Positions 1 to 7,560 of a stretch of DNA of 34,454 bases are shown here, piece by piece (the stretch's first letter is position 1; every line of letters begins with the position of its first letter). The stretch spans positions 1 through 34,454 of the forward strand of contig NZ_VRYN01000009.1 in NCBI RefSeq assembly GCF_008124605.1. Reading direction: 5' to 3'. The position numbers and the translations under genes were made by a program. The stretch comes from Halobacterium salinarum DSM 3754. GTDB lineage: Archaea; Halobacteriota; Halobacteria; Halobacteriales; Halobacteriaceae. The notes under the pieces were generated by a model, which saw only the letters and a program-made list of their open reading frames with translations, had not been told where the DNA came from and did no database searches.

Positions 1-292
1 TATCTCGTCGAAGAAGCGTGTTAGCGACTCGTTCGAGCCGTTTGGGCTCGAACTTCGTCCGGAGATGGTAGAGGATCGTGTTGGCAGCGGGGCCGTTCTG
101 ACTCGACGCACAGAGCGTAGAGACAGAGGTCCCGTCGGCGCAAGCGCCGACGAGGACCTCATAGATGCCCTCAGTAGTGATTTCAGCGTTATTGGCTAAG
201 GAAAGCGGAACTTCCTCCTCAAGGGTGTTGACGAGAAAGTTAAGAAGCTGGTCCTCGTGAATCTCACTGTCTGCTTGCTGGGTCGTAGACAC
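1..292 (-). CDS. ISH3-family transposase, N-terminal part (runs off window)
   Basis: The reading frame starts at a GTG (290-292) and runs to the left edge, giving about 97 residues. The start was chosen because the copy at 34182 has the same GTG and the same first residues (STTQQADSEIHEDQLLNFLV). The two proteins then differ at scattered positions, for example TLEEEVP against CLDEEVS, while motifs such as ANTILYHLRTKFEP are shared. In this family the N-terminus precedes a DDE catalytic domain, which lies outside the window. Assignment to the ISH3/ISH27 group rests on recognising this N-terminus. Activity cannot be judged. Confidence 0.75.
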   Translation of the reverse strand, partial: MSTTQQADSEIHEDQLLNFLVNTLEEEVPLSLANNAEITTEGIYEVLVGACADGTSVSTLCASSQNGPAANTILYHLRTKFEPKRLERVANTLLRRD

Positions 293-340
293 ACCTTCAG
301 CAAGCAGACGTTCTAACTAAGCGGCTTTGTGATGTACTGA
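1..340 (-). mobile_element. ISH3-family insertion sequence (ISH27/ISH3-like), 5' end only
   Basis: This is the terminal part of an insertion sequence that continues beyond the left edge. The same end, in opposite orientation, is at 34134-34454. The two copies are nearly identical from the TCAGTACATCACAAAGCC end through the transposase start, then diverge inside the coding region, so they are related but distinct copies. The boundary at 334-340 is where the two copies stop matching. The element cuts a ParA-type gene whose 3' part follows directly. No target duplication can be tested because the other end lies outside the window. Confidence 0.8.
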
Positions 341-549
341 AACTTGCCACCGAGTACTTGGAAGCGTTCCATGAGGAGTACCCCGACGCCATCGCCCCCG
401 AGTACATCCCGTACTCACAGGACATCCGCAACGCCACCCAGCAGGGCATGACTGCCTTCGAGCTGGAGGACCCGAGCACGACTGCACAGCGCGCTCGTGA
501 GGCATACCTCGCCGACGCTGCCGCGCTCCTTGAACGCGTGGAGGACTAA
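341..549 (+). pseudogene. ParA/Soj-family partition ATPase, C-terminal fragment cut by IS
   Basis: The open frame begins in the insertion sequence junction and reads KLATEYLEAFHEEYPD and onward for about 69 residues, ending at TAA 547-549. Its C-terminus, with the YIPYSQDIRNA motif and an acidic helical tail, resembles the end of haloarchaeal plasmid ParA proteins. All nucleotide-binding motifs (deviant Walker A and Walker B) are missing, so the fragment should have no ATPase function. The next gene starts three bases after the stop, as expected for a parA-partner operon. Together with the iterons downstream this marks the segment as a remnant of a plasmid partition locus. ParA identity is inferred from the fragment and context only. 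Confidence 0.6.
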
Positions 550-552
550 ACC

Positions 553-936
553 ATGGACGAAGATCTCGAACAACTACGCGAGCAGACCAGCACTGGCGAC
601 CGCCTCGATGAGGCGAGCGCCGAGCAGGAACAGCACGCCCTTCAGGAAGCAATCCTCGCAGAACTGGAGGCTATTGACGCCGGTGAGAAGCAGAAGACGG
701 TGAGCGTGTGGGACGGCCCGATGGCCGCACTCCTCAGCGCGCTCGAAGACCGCGACGACGATCTGGTTGAGACCGGCGAGCAGCTGCGTGACGCACTGGG
801 CATCGAGGACGAGAGTGATCCAGATCGGAGCGAGGTCCTCCGTCTAGCGCTCCGGCTCGGCTTCGAGACTGCGGCACCGGATAAACTCGATGCCACCCGT
901 AGTGCGGTCGAAGAACACGCCAGCCAACGGCTATAG
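553..936 (+). CDS. Putative ParA partner (centromere-binding, RHH-like C-terminus)
   Basis: This is a 127-residue acidic protein starting at ATG 553, three bases downstream of the truncated parA. The first 60 residues are Glu/Gln-rich and probably helical or coiled-coil. Near residues 90-105 the sequence RSEVLRLALRLGFE resembles the helical part of ribbon-helix-helix DNA-binding proteins. Genes in this position next to parA usually encode the centromere-binding partner, and the stop codon here is itself part of the first of five 12-bp-spaced CTAT iterons, which are plausible binding sites. The gene is intact although its parA partner is not. Function is inferred from position and a weak motif; it could also be an uncharacterised plasmid protein. 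Confidence 0.6.
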   Translation: MDEDLEQLREQTSTGDRLDEASAEQEQHALQEAILAELEAIDAGEKQKTVSVWDGPMAALLSALEDRDDDLVETGEQLRDALGIEDESDPDRSEVLRLALRLGFETAAPDKLDATRSAVEEHASQRL

Positions 937-990
937 GATAGCCTATAGGATTCTCTATTGCTCATCCTATGGTAATTTCTATAGGGTAAA
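931..990 (+). repeat. Five CTAT iterons at exact 12-bp spacing (centromere-like)
   Basis: CTATAGGATAGC (931), CTATAGGATTCT (943), CTATTGCTCATC (955), CTATGGTAATTT (967) and CTATAGGGTAAA (979) are phased at 12 bp. Copies 1 and 2 share CTATAGGAT, and copy 5 shares CTATAGG. ATCCTAT at 964-970 also makes an inverted copy. The array begins inside the last two codons of the parA-partner gene. Phased short repeats beside a par operon are the usual form of a plasmid centromere or par operator. The function is inferred. Confidence 0.6.
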
Positions 991-1019
991 TTGTCCGTCG
1001 CTGATGCACTGTGGGCTGG

Positions 1020-1313
1020 TTAGGATCTCTCGAAGAACGGCGCAATCTGGTCCATGTTGAGGGTGAGGACACCCATAGCAAGAGTGTTCGCTAACAGAGC
1101 AAAGATCGCCATGATTACCTGACCGACAAGATGGAAGGGGCCCATCGCCTCAAGAATTGGTTTGGCAAGCTTGATTTCGTGAAGCAGTATGAATAGAACG
1201 ACTGTCCCGGAGATGATGTAGTAGGTCGCTACGAAGCCGAATATCTTGTGTAGTGCATTCACTTCGACAGGTTCGTCTGCATCATCGGCTTCATCGTCGT
1301 CAGCCTGACTCAT
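1020..1313 (-). CDS. Small membrane protein, two predicted transmembrane helices
   Basis: This is a protein of about 97 residues. ATG at 1311-1313 is preferred over a GTG two codons upstream. The N-terminal 20 residues are strongly acidic (DDDEADDADEP). A hydrophobic helix follows near residues 25-50 (FGFVATYYIISGTVVLFILL) and a second near residues 60-85 (VGQVIMAIFALLANTLAMG). I do not recognise the family. It lies alone between the iteron array and a transposase remnant in the plasmid-like segment. Two-helix proteins of this size on plasmids can be immunity, holin-like or secretion accessory proteins, but nothing here singles out one role. Confidence 0.6.
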   Translation of the reverse strand: MSQADDDEADDADEPVEVNALHKIFGFVATYYIISGTVVLFILLHEIKLAKPILEAMGPFHLVGQVIMAIFALLANTLAMGVLTLNMDQIAPFFERS

Positions 1314-1489
1314 GATCACCGCAAGAAAAGCGGGATGGATGGTTCTTCCCCTGTGATCGAGGCACCGCCTGCAGAAGTTGAGACCGCTCTTCTCAATGCA
1401 TATGGTAGTCTGGCGCAGTTCATAAATATTCGATCCCGATCCGATGTCACTGTGGCGGGATATCCTCGGCAGAGCTGACAGAACGATTA

Positions 1490-1521
1490 CCGAGTTTCAG
1501 CAGTTTCGCGGCGAAACTCGG
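1490..1521. repeat. Hairpin with two mutually exclusive foldings
   Basis: CCGAGTTTC (1490-1498) pairs perfectly with GAAACTCGG (1513-1521). Alternatively AGTTTCG (1502-1508) pairs with CGAAACT (1512-1518) around a CGG loop. The two structures share bases and cannot form together. The hairpin lies between the small membrane gene and the transposase remnant. It may be a terminator or insertion-sequence end structure; there is no evidence for regulation. Confidence 0.4.
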
Positions 1522-1584
1522 CCTCAAGGAGTGACGGCTTCTGATACGTCTGCTCTGTTGAATCCGATGATTGCGTGAGGATCA

Positions 1585-1668
1585 CTATTTGAGTGCTTGT
1601 TCAAGGTTGTAGACTACGGCGGTCATCACGAGTTCGCGGAAACCACGATCCCATACGCGAGTGTGGAG
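1585..1668 (-). pseudogene. Transposase C-terminal remnant
   Basis: The minus-strand frame reads LHTRVWDRGFRELVMTAV and then VYNLEQALK before its stop. This resembles the extreme C-terminus of halobacterial transposases of the IS5-like type (W-R-FRE-V-M-VYN pattern). Only about 28 residues are recognisable, and the catalytic domain is absent. I treat it as decayed insertion-sequence debris. The match rests on a short motif and is uncertain. Confidence 0.35.
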
Positions 1669-2160
1669 AGTCGGCGGTGGACGCTTTTGAGGCGTGGGTG
1701 TGGCGTAGTTTGACGTTACCATAACACCCACATATAGTGACCGTGCAGTGTATCGTGTCGCTGGAGGGACGCTAACGGATGACATACCCGTGACGTCTGC
1801 ATCGCCTGTCGCCCCCACCCCATTCGGGGATCCCCCGGCGACACCCGCTTTGTCACCCGGATTGATGTCCGATACTGGCGAGTGCGTGGAAACACTTGTA
1901 GTGGTCCGAAAACCTACAATATCCCAGTAGATACTACTCGAGTGTGTCGCCAGTTCGGCGTCAGAAGTGAGACCACTGTCGCCATATTACCTGTCATCCA
2001 CCCCATCCGTCGGCGACACATCCTTTCAGTCACCACCTCTTAGATCCGATAGTTTTGCCCTTTCAGCAGCCTCGGTGAGTGGCGGTGACTGCATTTTCTG
2101 AGCTCAAAAACTCGTCTTTGACGCTGTAAGTCTGTAGACAATTGGGCTTATCCCGATGCC
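1669..2160. other. Non-coding debris between transposase remnants
   Basis: I see no credible gene here. Short open frames on both strands lack family features. Several GTCGCC/GGCGAC words recur but are not regularly spaced. The stretch lies between two unrelated transposase C-terminal remnants, which suggests successive insertion and deletion events. Confidence 0.5.
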
Positions 2161-2163
2161 GTC

Positions 2164-2418
2164 TTGCGTTCACCAAGGCAGTATCGATGGGAAATTGGGA
2201 GTGGCTATCGGTTGATCAAGCGGTTCATGGCTGTGACGACGTCGACGGATTTCGGGCTCCGATCCTTCTACTTCGCGTTTGCGTGTCTGTTGTACTCGAT
2301 TTGGCGAGCAGTCAATTTACTCGTCCAAGTCGAGTTGACTGGTGAGTACGAACGCGCGCCGATTGTGACGGCCGACAATACGCTCACGCTGCTGAAGAAG
2401 GAGACCGGAATCGGATAA
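2164..2418 (+). pseudogene. DDE transposase C-terminal remnant (ISH3/IS4-type)
   Basis: The frame reads YRWEIGSGYRLIKRFMAVTT, then a hydrophobic segment near FYFAFACLLYSIWRAVNLLV, and ends at TAA 2416-2418. The RWEIG-GY--IK pattern is the C-terminal catalytic Glu region (a Y-R-E-K-like signature) of IS4-related halobacterial transposases. About 80 residues remain, the N-terminal two thirds with both catalytic Asp residues are missing, and no start codon is sensible. It is a dead fragment. It is not the 3' end of either flanking ISH3 copy, since those run out of the window. Confidence 0.6.
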
Positions 2419-2711
2419 GGAGGTACTCTGTCCGGGGCCAGTGCGGATTTCTGAGTGGCAACGCTGTCAGGAATTTCGAAAATCCACCGATTTAGTTGGG
2501 AGTGCGATAGGAAGAGACGATTGAGAGGAGATTCGAAGCCGAATAGTCACTGATTCGTCCGAGACTGCGCATCACAGCCTCGCTAAACCCCCTGTAGTCT
2601 CAACTTCCACACCCGACAATTTGATATAGCAGTATATAGTTTAAAATTGTGCTTATTCAGCCATAGTAGGTGTTTCAGGGCGCGAGAGTCGTGATTTCGC
2701 TCCGACAGAGT
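2419..2711. other. Non-coding, AT-rich tract
   Basis: I find no gene here. The first half is presumably the 3' tail of the preceding insertion-sequence remnant. From 2620 to 2660 the sequence becomes markedly AT-rich (GATATAGCAGTATATAG, then TTTAAAATTG), unlike its surroundings, and could contain a promoter or an old replication-origin tract. No iterons are evident. Confidence 0.4.
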
Positions 2712-2741
2712 TGGTTTGGTTTAGATGCGTAAAACAAACCA
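2712..2741. promoter_or_regulatory. Imperfect inverted repeat upstream of the CxxC-protein gene
   Basis: TGGTTTG (2712-2718) is the inverted complement of CAAACCA (2735-2741). Pairing extends inward with one mismatch to TTT/AAA around an 8-base centre. It lies about 40-70 bp upstream of the ATG at 2780, so it could be an operator for the 2780-4133 gene pair. This is inferred from position only. Confidence 0.35.
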
Positions 2742-2779
2742 GAACTAAGAGGGTGGCCGCCCTCCGGTCAGCACGAACC

Positions 2780-3031
2780 ATGGACCTCCCACAGCGAGCG
2801 TCTATATCCCACCAAAACGTCGATGCTGGCCCAATCGCTAAACGCGCCGTCGTAAACAACAGCGAAGTCGTCGCCTGCGCTGGCTGCGACGAGGACCTCG
2901 ATACCAGCAACTACCATCTCCACACCACCATCAGATTCGGCGCTGGCGGTGGCCGAGGCGTCCGCTACAAATCCTTCGTACTCCACGATGCGGAGTGTTT
3001 CAACGCGTGGAAGCGTGATTTAGATGTCTAA
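2780..3031 (+). CDS. Small CxxC protein preceding integrase
   Basis: This is an 83-residue protein with the start placed at ATG 2780; the frame is open further upstream but without family features. It contains CAGC near residue 34 and a later HDAEC motif, a C2HC arrangement typical of a small zinc-binding domain. In between is a Gly-rich stretch (RFGAGGGRGVRYKSF) that could form a beta hairpin. The final codons overlap the integrase start by 8 bp (ATGTCTAA at 3024-3031), so the two genes are almost certainly co-translated. A role in controlling or assisting the recombinase is possible but unproven. Confidence 0.6.
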   Translation: MDLPQRASISHQNVDAGPIAKRAVVNNSEVVACAGCDEDLDTSNYHLHTTIRFGAGGGRGVRYKSFVLHDAECFNAWKRDLDV

Positions 3032-4133
3032 CAACAACGCTACCCCTGGGGTTCGCGACCTCGAAACCCTCCTCGACGACCGCATGGTCAGCCTCGAAAG
3101 CCCACAAACCCAGCAAATCACGAGGGTCGCCGTCAACAACCTGTTCCAGTTCCTCGCCGAAAACAACGACGTCGATGCCGTCGAGGACGTTGACGAACAG
3201 GACGCCCGAGATTGGGTTATCCACCTCGTGAAAGAAGACGAGCTCGCCCCGAACTCTATCCGGACGTATTTCGCGCTCGCCCGCGCCACGTTTGGCTGGT
3301 GGCAACGCAGCGGCGAAATCGACCAGAACCCGCTCGCGACGACCACCGCCGAAGAAGTCCTCCCGTCGAAGAGCAACGACGTCGAGCAACAATTCTGGAA
3401 TGCGGACGCCCGCGAACAGTTGCTCACCTACGTCGACGAACGCGCCCATGCTGCACTTGAGAACGACAGCAACGACGCCGCACGCGCGTTCCGGGACCGC
3501 TCCCTTGTCTACATCCTCGCTGATACCGGCGTCCGCGGAGCGGAGGTCTGTAGCGTCAGTCGCGACGACCGCCGCAACGGCCTCCGATGGGAGGATGTCG
3601 ACCTCGAGGCGGGCGTGATGACTGTCCTCGGGAAGTCCGGCGACCAAGAATCGGTGTCGCTCCCGGGGGTAACCACCGAGAAGCTGGCGCGCTACCGGCG
3701 ACTCATCGACGCCCCCGACGAGTGGCCCGTCATCCCGACCGGAGACGCAGCCTCGAAATACCGGGCCGTTCGCGACGAACTGGCCGACCGTGGATACGAG
3801 GACGCGGAAATCGAGGAGGTCCTGGAAGACTGCGATATCGGCGAGGTGTTGCGCGAGTACGAGGTTGCGCCGCCCGCGTTGACGACAGAGGGCGCAAGAA
3901 CGCTCTTACAGCGGCTTTGCGAGCAGGGAGACGTCGATATTGACGGGGACTATTTGAAGCCCCACGGCGGCCGGCGTGGGCTTGGTGACGAACTCTACGG
4001 CGAGGTCGCCGCCGAAAGCGCACAGGAGGTCCTTCGACACAAGTCCATCGAGACAACCCACGCCTCCTATCGAGATCGGCACCCAGAGGACTTAGCAGCA
4101 GATATCGAGAAGGTCCGTTACAAGAGCGAGTAA
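3024..4133 (+). CDS. Tyrosine recombinase (XerC/D-like integrase)
   Basis: This 369-residue protein has a SAM-like N-terminal core-binding domain (about residues 25-100) and a C-terminal catalytic domain. Catalytic residues of the family are visible: Arg171 in DTGVRGAEV, His314 and Arg317 in HGGRRG, His339 in LRHKSIETT, and the nucleophile Tyr349 in ASYRDR. It is full-length and looks active. An unusual acidic insertion (about residues 245-290) precedes the HxxR box. It is co-translated with the upstream CxxC protein. In haloarchaea such enzymes serve plasmids and proviruses for dimer resolution or integration. No flanking att repeats were found, so its substrate is unknown. It is not closely similar to the recombinase at 18361-19374. 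Confidence 0.85.
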   Translation: MSNNNATPGVRDLETLLDDRMVSLESPQTQQITRVAVNNLFQFLAENNDVDAVEDVDEQDARDWVIHLVKEDELAPNSIRTYFALARATFGWWQRSGEIDQNPLATTTAEEVLPSKSNDVEQQFWNADAREQLLTYVDERAHAALENDSNDAARAFRDRSLVYILADTGVRGAEVCSVSRDDRRNGLRWEDVDLEAGVMTVLGKSGDQESVSLPGVTTEKLARYRRLIDAPDEWPVIPTGDAASKYRAVRDELADRGYEDAEIEEVLEDCDIGEVLREYEVAPPALTTEGARTLLQRLCEQGDVDIDGDYLKPHGGRRGLGDELYGEVAAESAQEVLRHKSIETTHASYRDRHPEDLAADIEKVRYKSE

Positions 4134-4152
4134 GTTGGGTTGAGGGAGTGGT

Positions 4153-4446
4153 CTAATCTCGAAGGCCCCACGGGAGTTCGCCGCCGTTCTCCTTGATGAA
4201 CGCCTTTGCGTCCTCCATGTCCGTGAGGCGGACTGCGTTTCGTTGTCCTCCGTACTTTTCAACGGGGGCTTCGGGGTCGGTAGCCATCTCTTCGAGGAGT
4301 TGTTTGACTCGGCCCTCGTTGTGGCTGGCGAACCCCCAGTTGCTCGCGATATGCTCGATTGTGCGATTGTGCGCGCCTGTAGCCCGGTTTGACGCCATCT
4401 TGTAGACGATTTTCACTTCGAGGTCAGACACTCCCTCGCCACTCAT
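4153..4446 (-). CDS. Hypothetical winged-helix-like protein
   Basis: This is a 97-residue protein with the start placed at ATG 4444-4446; the frame extends upstream to 4500 but that part is less protein-like. Residues 20-60 (RTIEHIASNWGFASHNEGRVKQLLEEM) fit a helix-turn-helix, followed by a region that could be a wing (VEKYGGQRNAVRLTD) and a final helix. I do not recognise a named family. It converges on the integrase gene, with 19 bp between the stops. It may be a plasmid regulator; the DNA-binding role is inferred from predicted secondary structure only. Confidence 0.5.
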   Translation of the reverse strand: MSGEGVSDLEVKIVYKMASNRATGAHNRTIEHIASNWGFASHNEGRVKQLLEEMATDPEAPVEKYGGQRNAVRLTDMEDAKAFIKENGGELPWGLRD

Positions 4447-4752
4447 TAGGTAGCCTTTATCACCCCCAACAAAAAGAGTGTCGTCCAAAACTACACACAA
4501 GAGAATTTGAATGACTCTATCAGAGTCTGATAACTAGTTAACTTAGTTGCTAACCAACACAGTTATAAGATTCTACCTAGTACTAACGAGTATGCCACCC
4601 GGCACACCCCCGGAACAACACTGGACACGACCGCCTAGCTGACGAAACGCAGCTTGGTGGGAGAATCGCGGTTAGACTGACTGGTAGGCTCTGCGACGAC
4701 TGGTCTGCCCCGTCTCGACCCGGGTAGGGGAAAATCGTGACGGGGATACAAA
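4447..4752. other. Divergent regulatory interval with inverted repeats
   Basis: The genes at 4153-4446 and 4753-5076 diverge from this interval. It contains a perfect GACTCT-ATC-AGAGTC dyad (4513-4527), followed by AACTAGTT and overlapping GTTAACT words, all in an AT-rich block up to about 4585. These could be operators for either winged-helix-like product. The remaining GC-rich part holds no convincing gene. Confidence 0.45.
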
Positions 4753-5076
4753 ATGGAACTCGAAACAAAAAACGAAACCTACGCTGAAGGACACGCACTA
4801 ACAAAGCTCTTCGGAGAATCGGCGAAAACGAAAATCATCGCAGCACTGCTCAGCGAGAGCGACGTCGACGTGAATGTCACCGATATCGCTGACCTTGCTG
4901 GGCTGCACCGCACGACCGTCTACGACCACATCGACGACCTCGAAGACCTCGGCGTCGTCGAACAGACCCGAACGGTCAGCGGCAGCCCCATGTACCAAAT
5001 CAATCGCGACAGCGACGTCGCAGAAGATATCGCCCAGCTCCACTGGGACCTCCTCGACGTCGTCGACGAGGAGTGA
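4753..5076 (+). CDS. Winged helix-turn-helix transcriptional regulator
   Basis: This is a 107-residue protein starting at ATG 4753. Residues 15-85 match a winged helix: FGESAKTKIIAALL, then VTDIADLAGLHRTTVYDHID as helix-turn-helix with recognition helix, then LEDLGVVEQTRTVSGSPMY as the wing. The C-terminus is acidic (LLDVVDEE). Short proteins of this layout are common on haloarchaeal plasmids and near insertion sequences. The AT-rich dyads upstream are plausible autoregulatory sites. The regulated genes are unknown. An ISH8-like element lies 190 bp downstream. Confidence 0.75.
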   Translation: MELETKNETYAEGHALTKLFGESAKTKIIAALLSESDVDVNVTDIADLAGLHRTTVYDHIDDLEDLGVVEQTRTVSGSPMYQINRDSDVAEDIAQLHWDLLDVVDEE

Positions 5077-5268
5077 CTCATAGACGTTTCCGCGGTTTTT
5101 GAGGGAATAATGTGGAAACGCCGGCTGCAGGACATTTGAGGGTTAGAAAACGGGCTCCGCAATCCATGGTTCTCTCTGCACCAGAGCTAAACCCTTGATG
5201 AACAAACCAGTCTCGTATCCGATGGAACCTGAAGACCAAGCGAACTTCCCCCGGTTTAGGGGCTCGGC

Positions 5269-6665
5269 CATCCGTCTTTAGTTAGGAGACGAACCGCGTG
5301 ACAGTGGCGGCTTATCGAGGCTACGAAGGAATGAGGAGGTGTCGAGTGTGCACAACGAAACCTCCTCATCACGGATTATGCGTCGGCTCACTACACTGTT
5401 TCCCTCCGAGTTCCTCGAAGAGCACGCCGAGGAACTCGGCGTGGTCGAACGCGACCGCAAGCTCCAGATTCCCGTCTTCGTCTGGGCATTCGTGTTCGGC
5501 TTCGCCGCAGGCGAACGCCGAACACTCGCAGGGTTTCGACGCAGCTACAACTCCACAGCTGACGAGCCGATCTCACCGGGTGGGTTCTATCAGCGGTTGA
5601 CGCCGACGCTCGCGGAGTACTTCCGCGACCTCGTCGAGCACGGTCTCGACGAGGTCGCTGTTCCCGACACTGTTGACGTTGACATCGACCGATTCAGTGA
5701 TGTAATGATCGCTGATGGAACGGTGTTGCGGTTACACGAGTTTCTCGCTGATCAGTTCGAAGCCCGCCACGAGGAGCAGGCTGGAGCGAAGCTCCACCTG
5801 CTCCACAATGCCACTGAACAGACGATTGAACGGATCGACGTTACCGACGAGAAAGCACACGACAGCACGCTGTTCAAGACAGGGTCGTGGCTTGAGAACC
5901 GCCTCGTATTGTTCGACCTCGCGTACTTCAAGTACCGACGGTTTGCGCGGATCGACGAGAACGGCGGCTCCTTCGTGAGCCGGCTGAAACAGAACGCGAA
6001 TCCGGTGATTACGGATGAATTACGGGAATGGCGCGGCCGCGCCATTCCCTTGGAGGGCAAGCAACTCCGTGATGTGCTCGACGATCTCGACCGGACGTAC
6101 ATCGATGTGGAAGTCGAAGTCGAGTTCAAGCGCGGGCCGTACAACGGGACGCGGTCGCTGGATACGAAGCGGTTCCGCGTCGTCGGCGTCCGCGACGAGG
6201 ACGCCGACGACTACCATCTATACGTGACAAATCTGTCGCGAGAGGAGTTCTTTCCGGCGGATTTAGCGCAGATCTACCGGTGTCGGTGGGAAGTGGAGTT
6301 GCTGTTCCGTGAGTTGAAGACGCAGTACGACCTGGACGAGTTCGACACGAGCAACGAGCACGTGGTGAAGATCTTGCTGTACGCAGCGTTGCTGTCACTG
6401 CTTGTGAGCCGTGATCTGTTGGATCTGGTCACCGAGCAGGCGGATGATGAGCTCGTGTTTCCACCGGAACGCTGGGCGGCGACCTTCCGGTCGCACGCCC
6501 AGCTCATCCTCCACGAACTCGGTGAGCACCTCGGTTATTCGCCACCGCCGCTGTTGGAGCGGCTGATCGAGGACGCACAGAAGATCCACAAGCAACGACC
6601 GATCTTACAAGAGACGCTCGCTACCGCTACACAACCGAGGTGTGAGTCTTAACTAAAGACGAATG
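5269..6665 (+). mobile_element. ISH8-like insertion sequence (IS4 family), complete
   Basis: The terminal inverted repeats are CATCCGTCTTTAGTTA at 5269-5284 and, on the opposite strand, CATTCGTCTTTAGTTA ending at 6665, with one mismatch. Length is about 1397 bp, close to ISH8, and a full transposase lies within. The flanking 10 bases, GGGGCTCGGC on the left and GGGGCGAGGA on the right, share only the first five bases. The 10-bp target duplication expected for ISH8 is therefore not intact. This suggests recombination or deletion at one side after insertion. Confidence 0.85.
5339..6652 (+). CDS. ISH8-like IS4-family transposase
   Basis: This 437-residue DDE transposase starts at GTG 5339; an internal Met at residue 14 (MRRLTTLFPSEF) is the alternative start and matches the usual ISH8 N-terminus. 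The catalytic triad is visible: Asp126 in MIADGTVLRLH, Asp193 in LFDLAYFKYRRF, and Glu in YRCRWEVELLFRELK, which is the Y-R-E-K signature of IS4. The frame is uninterrupted, so the enzyme may be functional. The gene fills its insertion sequence. Confidence 0.9.
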   Translation: MSSVHNETSSSRIMRRLTTLFPSEFLEEHAEELGVVERDRKLQIPVFVWAFVFGFAAGERRTLAGFRRSYNSTADEPISPGGFYQRLTPTLAEYFRDLVEHGLDEVAVPDTVDVDIDRFSDVMIADGTVLRLHEFLADQFEARHEEQAGAKLHLLHNATEQTIERIDVTDEKAHDSTLFKTGSWLENRLVLFDLAYFKYRRFARIDENGGSFVSRLKQNANPVITDELREWRGRAIPLEGKQLRDVLDDLDRTYIDVEVEVEFKRGPYNGTRSLDTKRFRVVGVRDEDADDYHLYVTNLSREEFFPADLAQIYRCRWEVELLFRELKTQYDLDEFDTSNEHVVKILLYAALLSLLVSRDLLDLVTEQADDELVFPPERWAATFRSHAQLILHELGEHLGYSPPPLLERLIEDAQKIHKQRPILQETLATATQPRCES

Positions 6666-7357
6666 GGGGCGAGGATAACGATCACCACTTAGATTCAGCC
6701 AAGTGCAAGAAACGAGACATCTGGTTCTATATCGATGATCTAGGACATTATCAGCCACCTCTTCCAATCCCTCTATTCTTCTGGCGACAGAGTCGGATCG
6801 TGTGGAACGAATCTGAAGGTATAACAGACCGCCAATTCCACAATATCAACCCACACGACTATGTTGACGATAGGCTATTGTGCGGGATCCTGAACTCACG
6901 AGTAGTTTGGTTAACCCGTGAAATAGAAGGTAGGCATGCAGGAGGTCAGGGAATGACTCGGCTTCAGATGGTGAAGTATGAAGCCGCTCAGATACCAATA
7001 CCCGACCCAAAGCAGCTCTCTAAAGAGGAAAAACAGCGTATTTTAGATGCGCTTCAAGACCTAATGGACCGGGAAGAAGAATTAGTAGAGGAGGGGGTGG
7101 TAGAGCCTGAAGAACAGCTAGAAAAGAAGGAGGACGAACTCGATGCTCTAGACCGAGCTGTGTTGTCAACGATTGGTATGGAAGACAGATTGGACGAACT
7201 CAAGAAAAGCGTTGAGGCATTAGTAGACCTGCGAAGAGAGGGAGCCGGTGAACAGACAGAGGTTCTTGTCAACCGGACCGAAGAGGAGCAGGTTATTGAA
7301 TTAGAAGGTGTTTCTGAAGCAAGGGAGAGTACACGCTTAACCGACTTCTCTTCATAG
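6666..7357 (+). pseudogene. DNA methylase / restriction-modification protein, C-terminal fragment
   Basis: The frame is open from the ISH8 edge to TAG/TAA at 7357, giving about 230 residues without a proper start; an internal GTG at 6800 is the first plausible one. The sequence RRDIWFYI-like start, FHNINP, then LCGILNSRVVWLTREI, GGQGMTRLQMVKYEAAQIPIPDP and a long acidic coiled coil match the target-recognition and C-terminal region of N6-adenine methylases of the type IIG/BREX kind. The SAM-binding and NPPY motifs are absent. The upstream flank of ISH8 does not continue this gene, so the 5' part was lost. AT content is higher than in the chromosome-like genes, suggesting transfer. Confidence 0.55.
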
Positions 7358-7560
7358 ATAATTCGTCGTCACAGGAGATATTAGGTATCTCCACGTGGTT
7401 GCGCGTCATGGCAGGCGATTTCTGGTATGTACACGCGAAACCACGATTTCTGTGAACGAGGTGTCGTGTCGATTCACCCGGAGATACGTTGATATTCCTC
7501 TTCGCTCATCTCGACAAGTCGTAACATCAATTTGGATGGCGGATCAATGACCAGTCAACG

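Noticed and set aside
297-652. Minus-strand open frames across the parA fragment
   Set aside because: They are shadows of the plus-strand parA remnant and partner gene, with no family features.
4591-4638. Short open frame beginning ATGCCACCCGGC
   Set aside because: It is fifteen codons, Pro-rich, with no promoter or homology that I can recognise.
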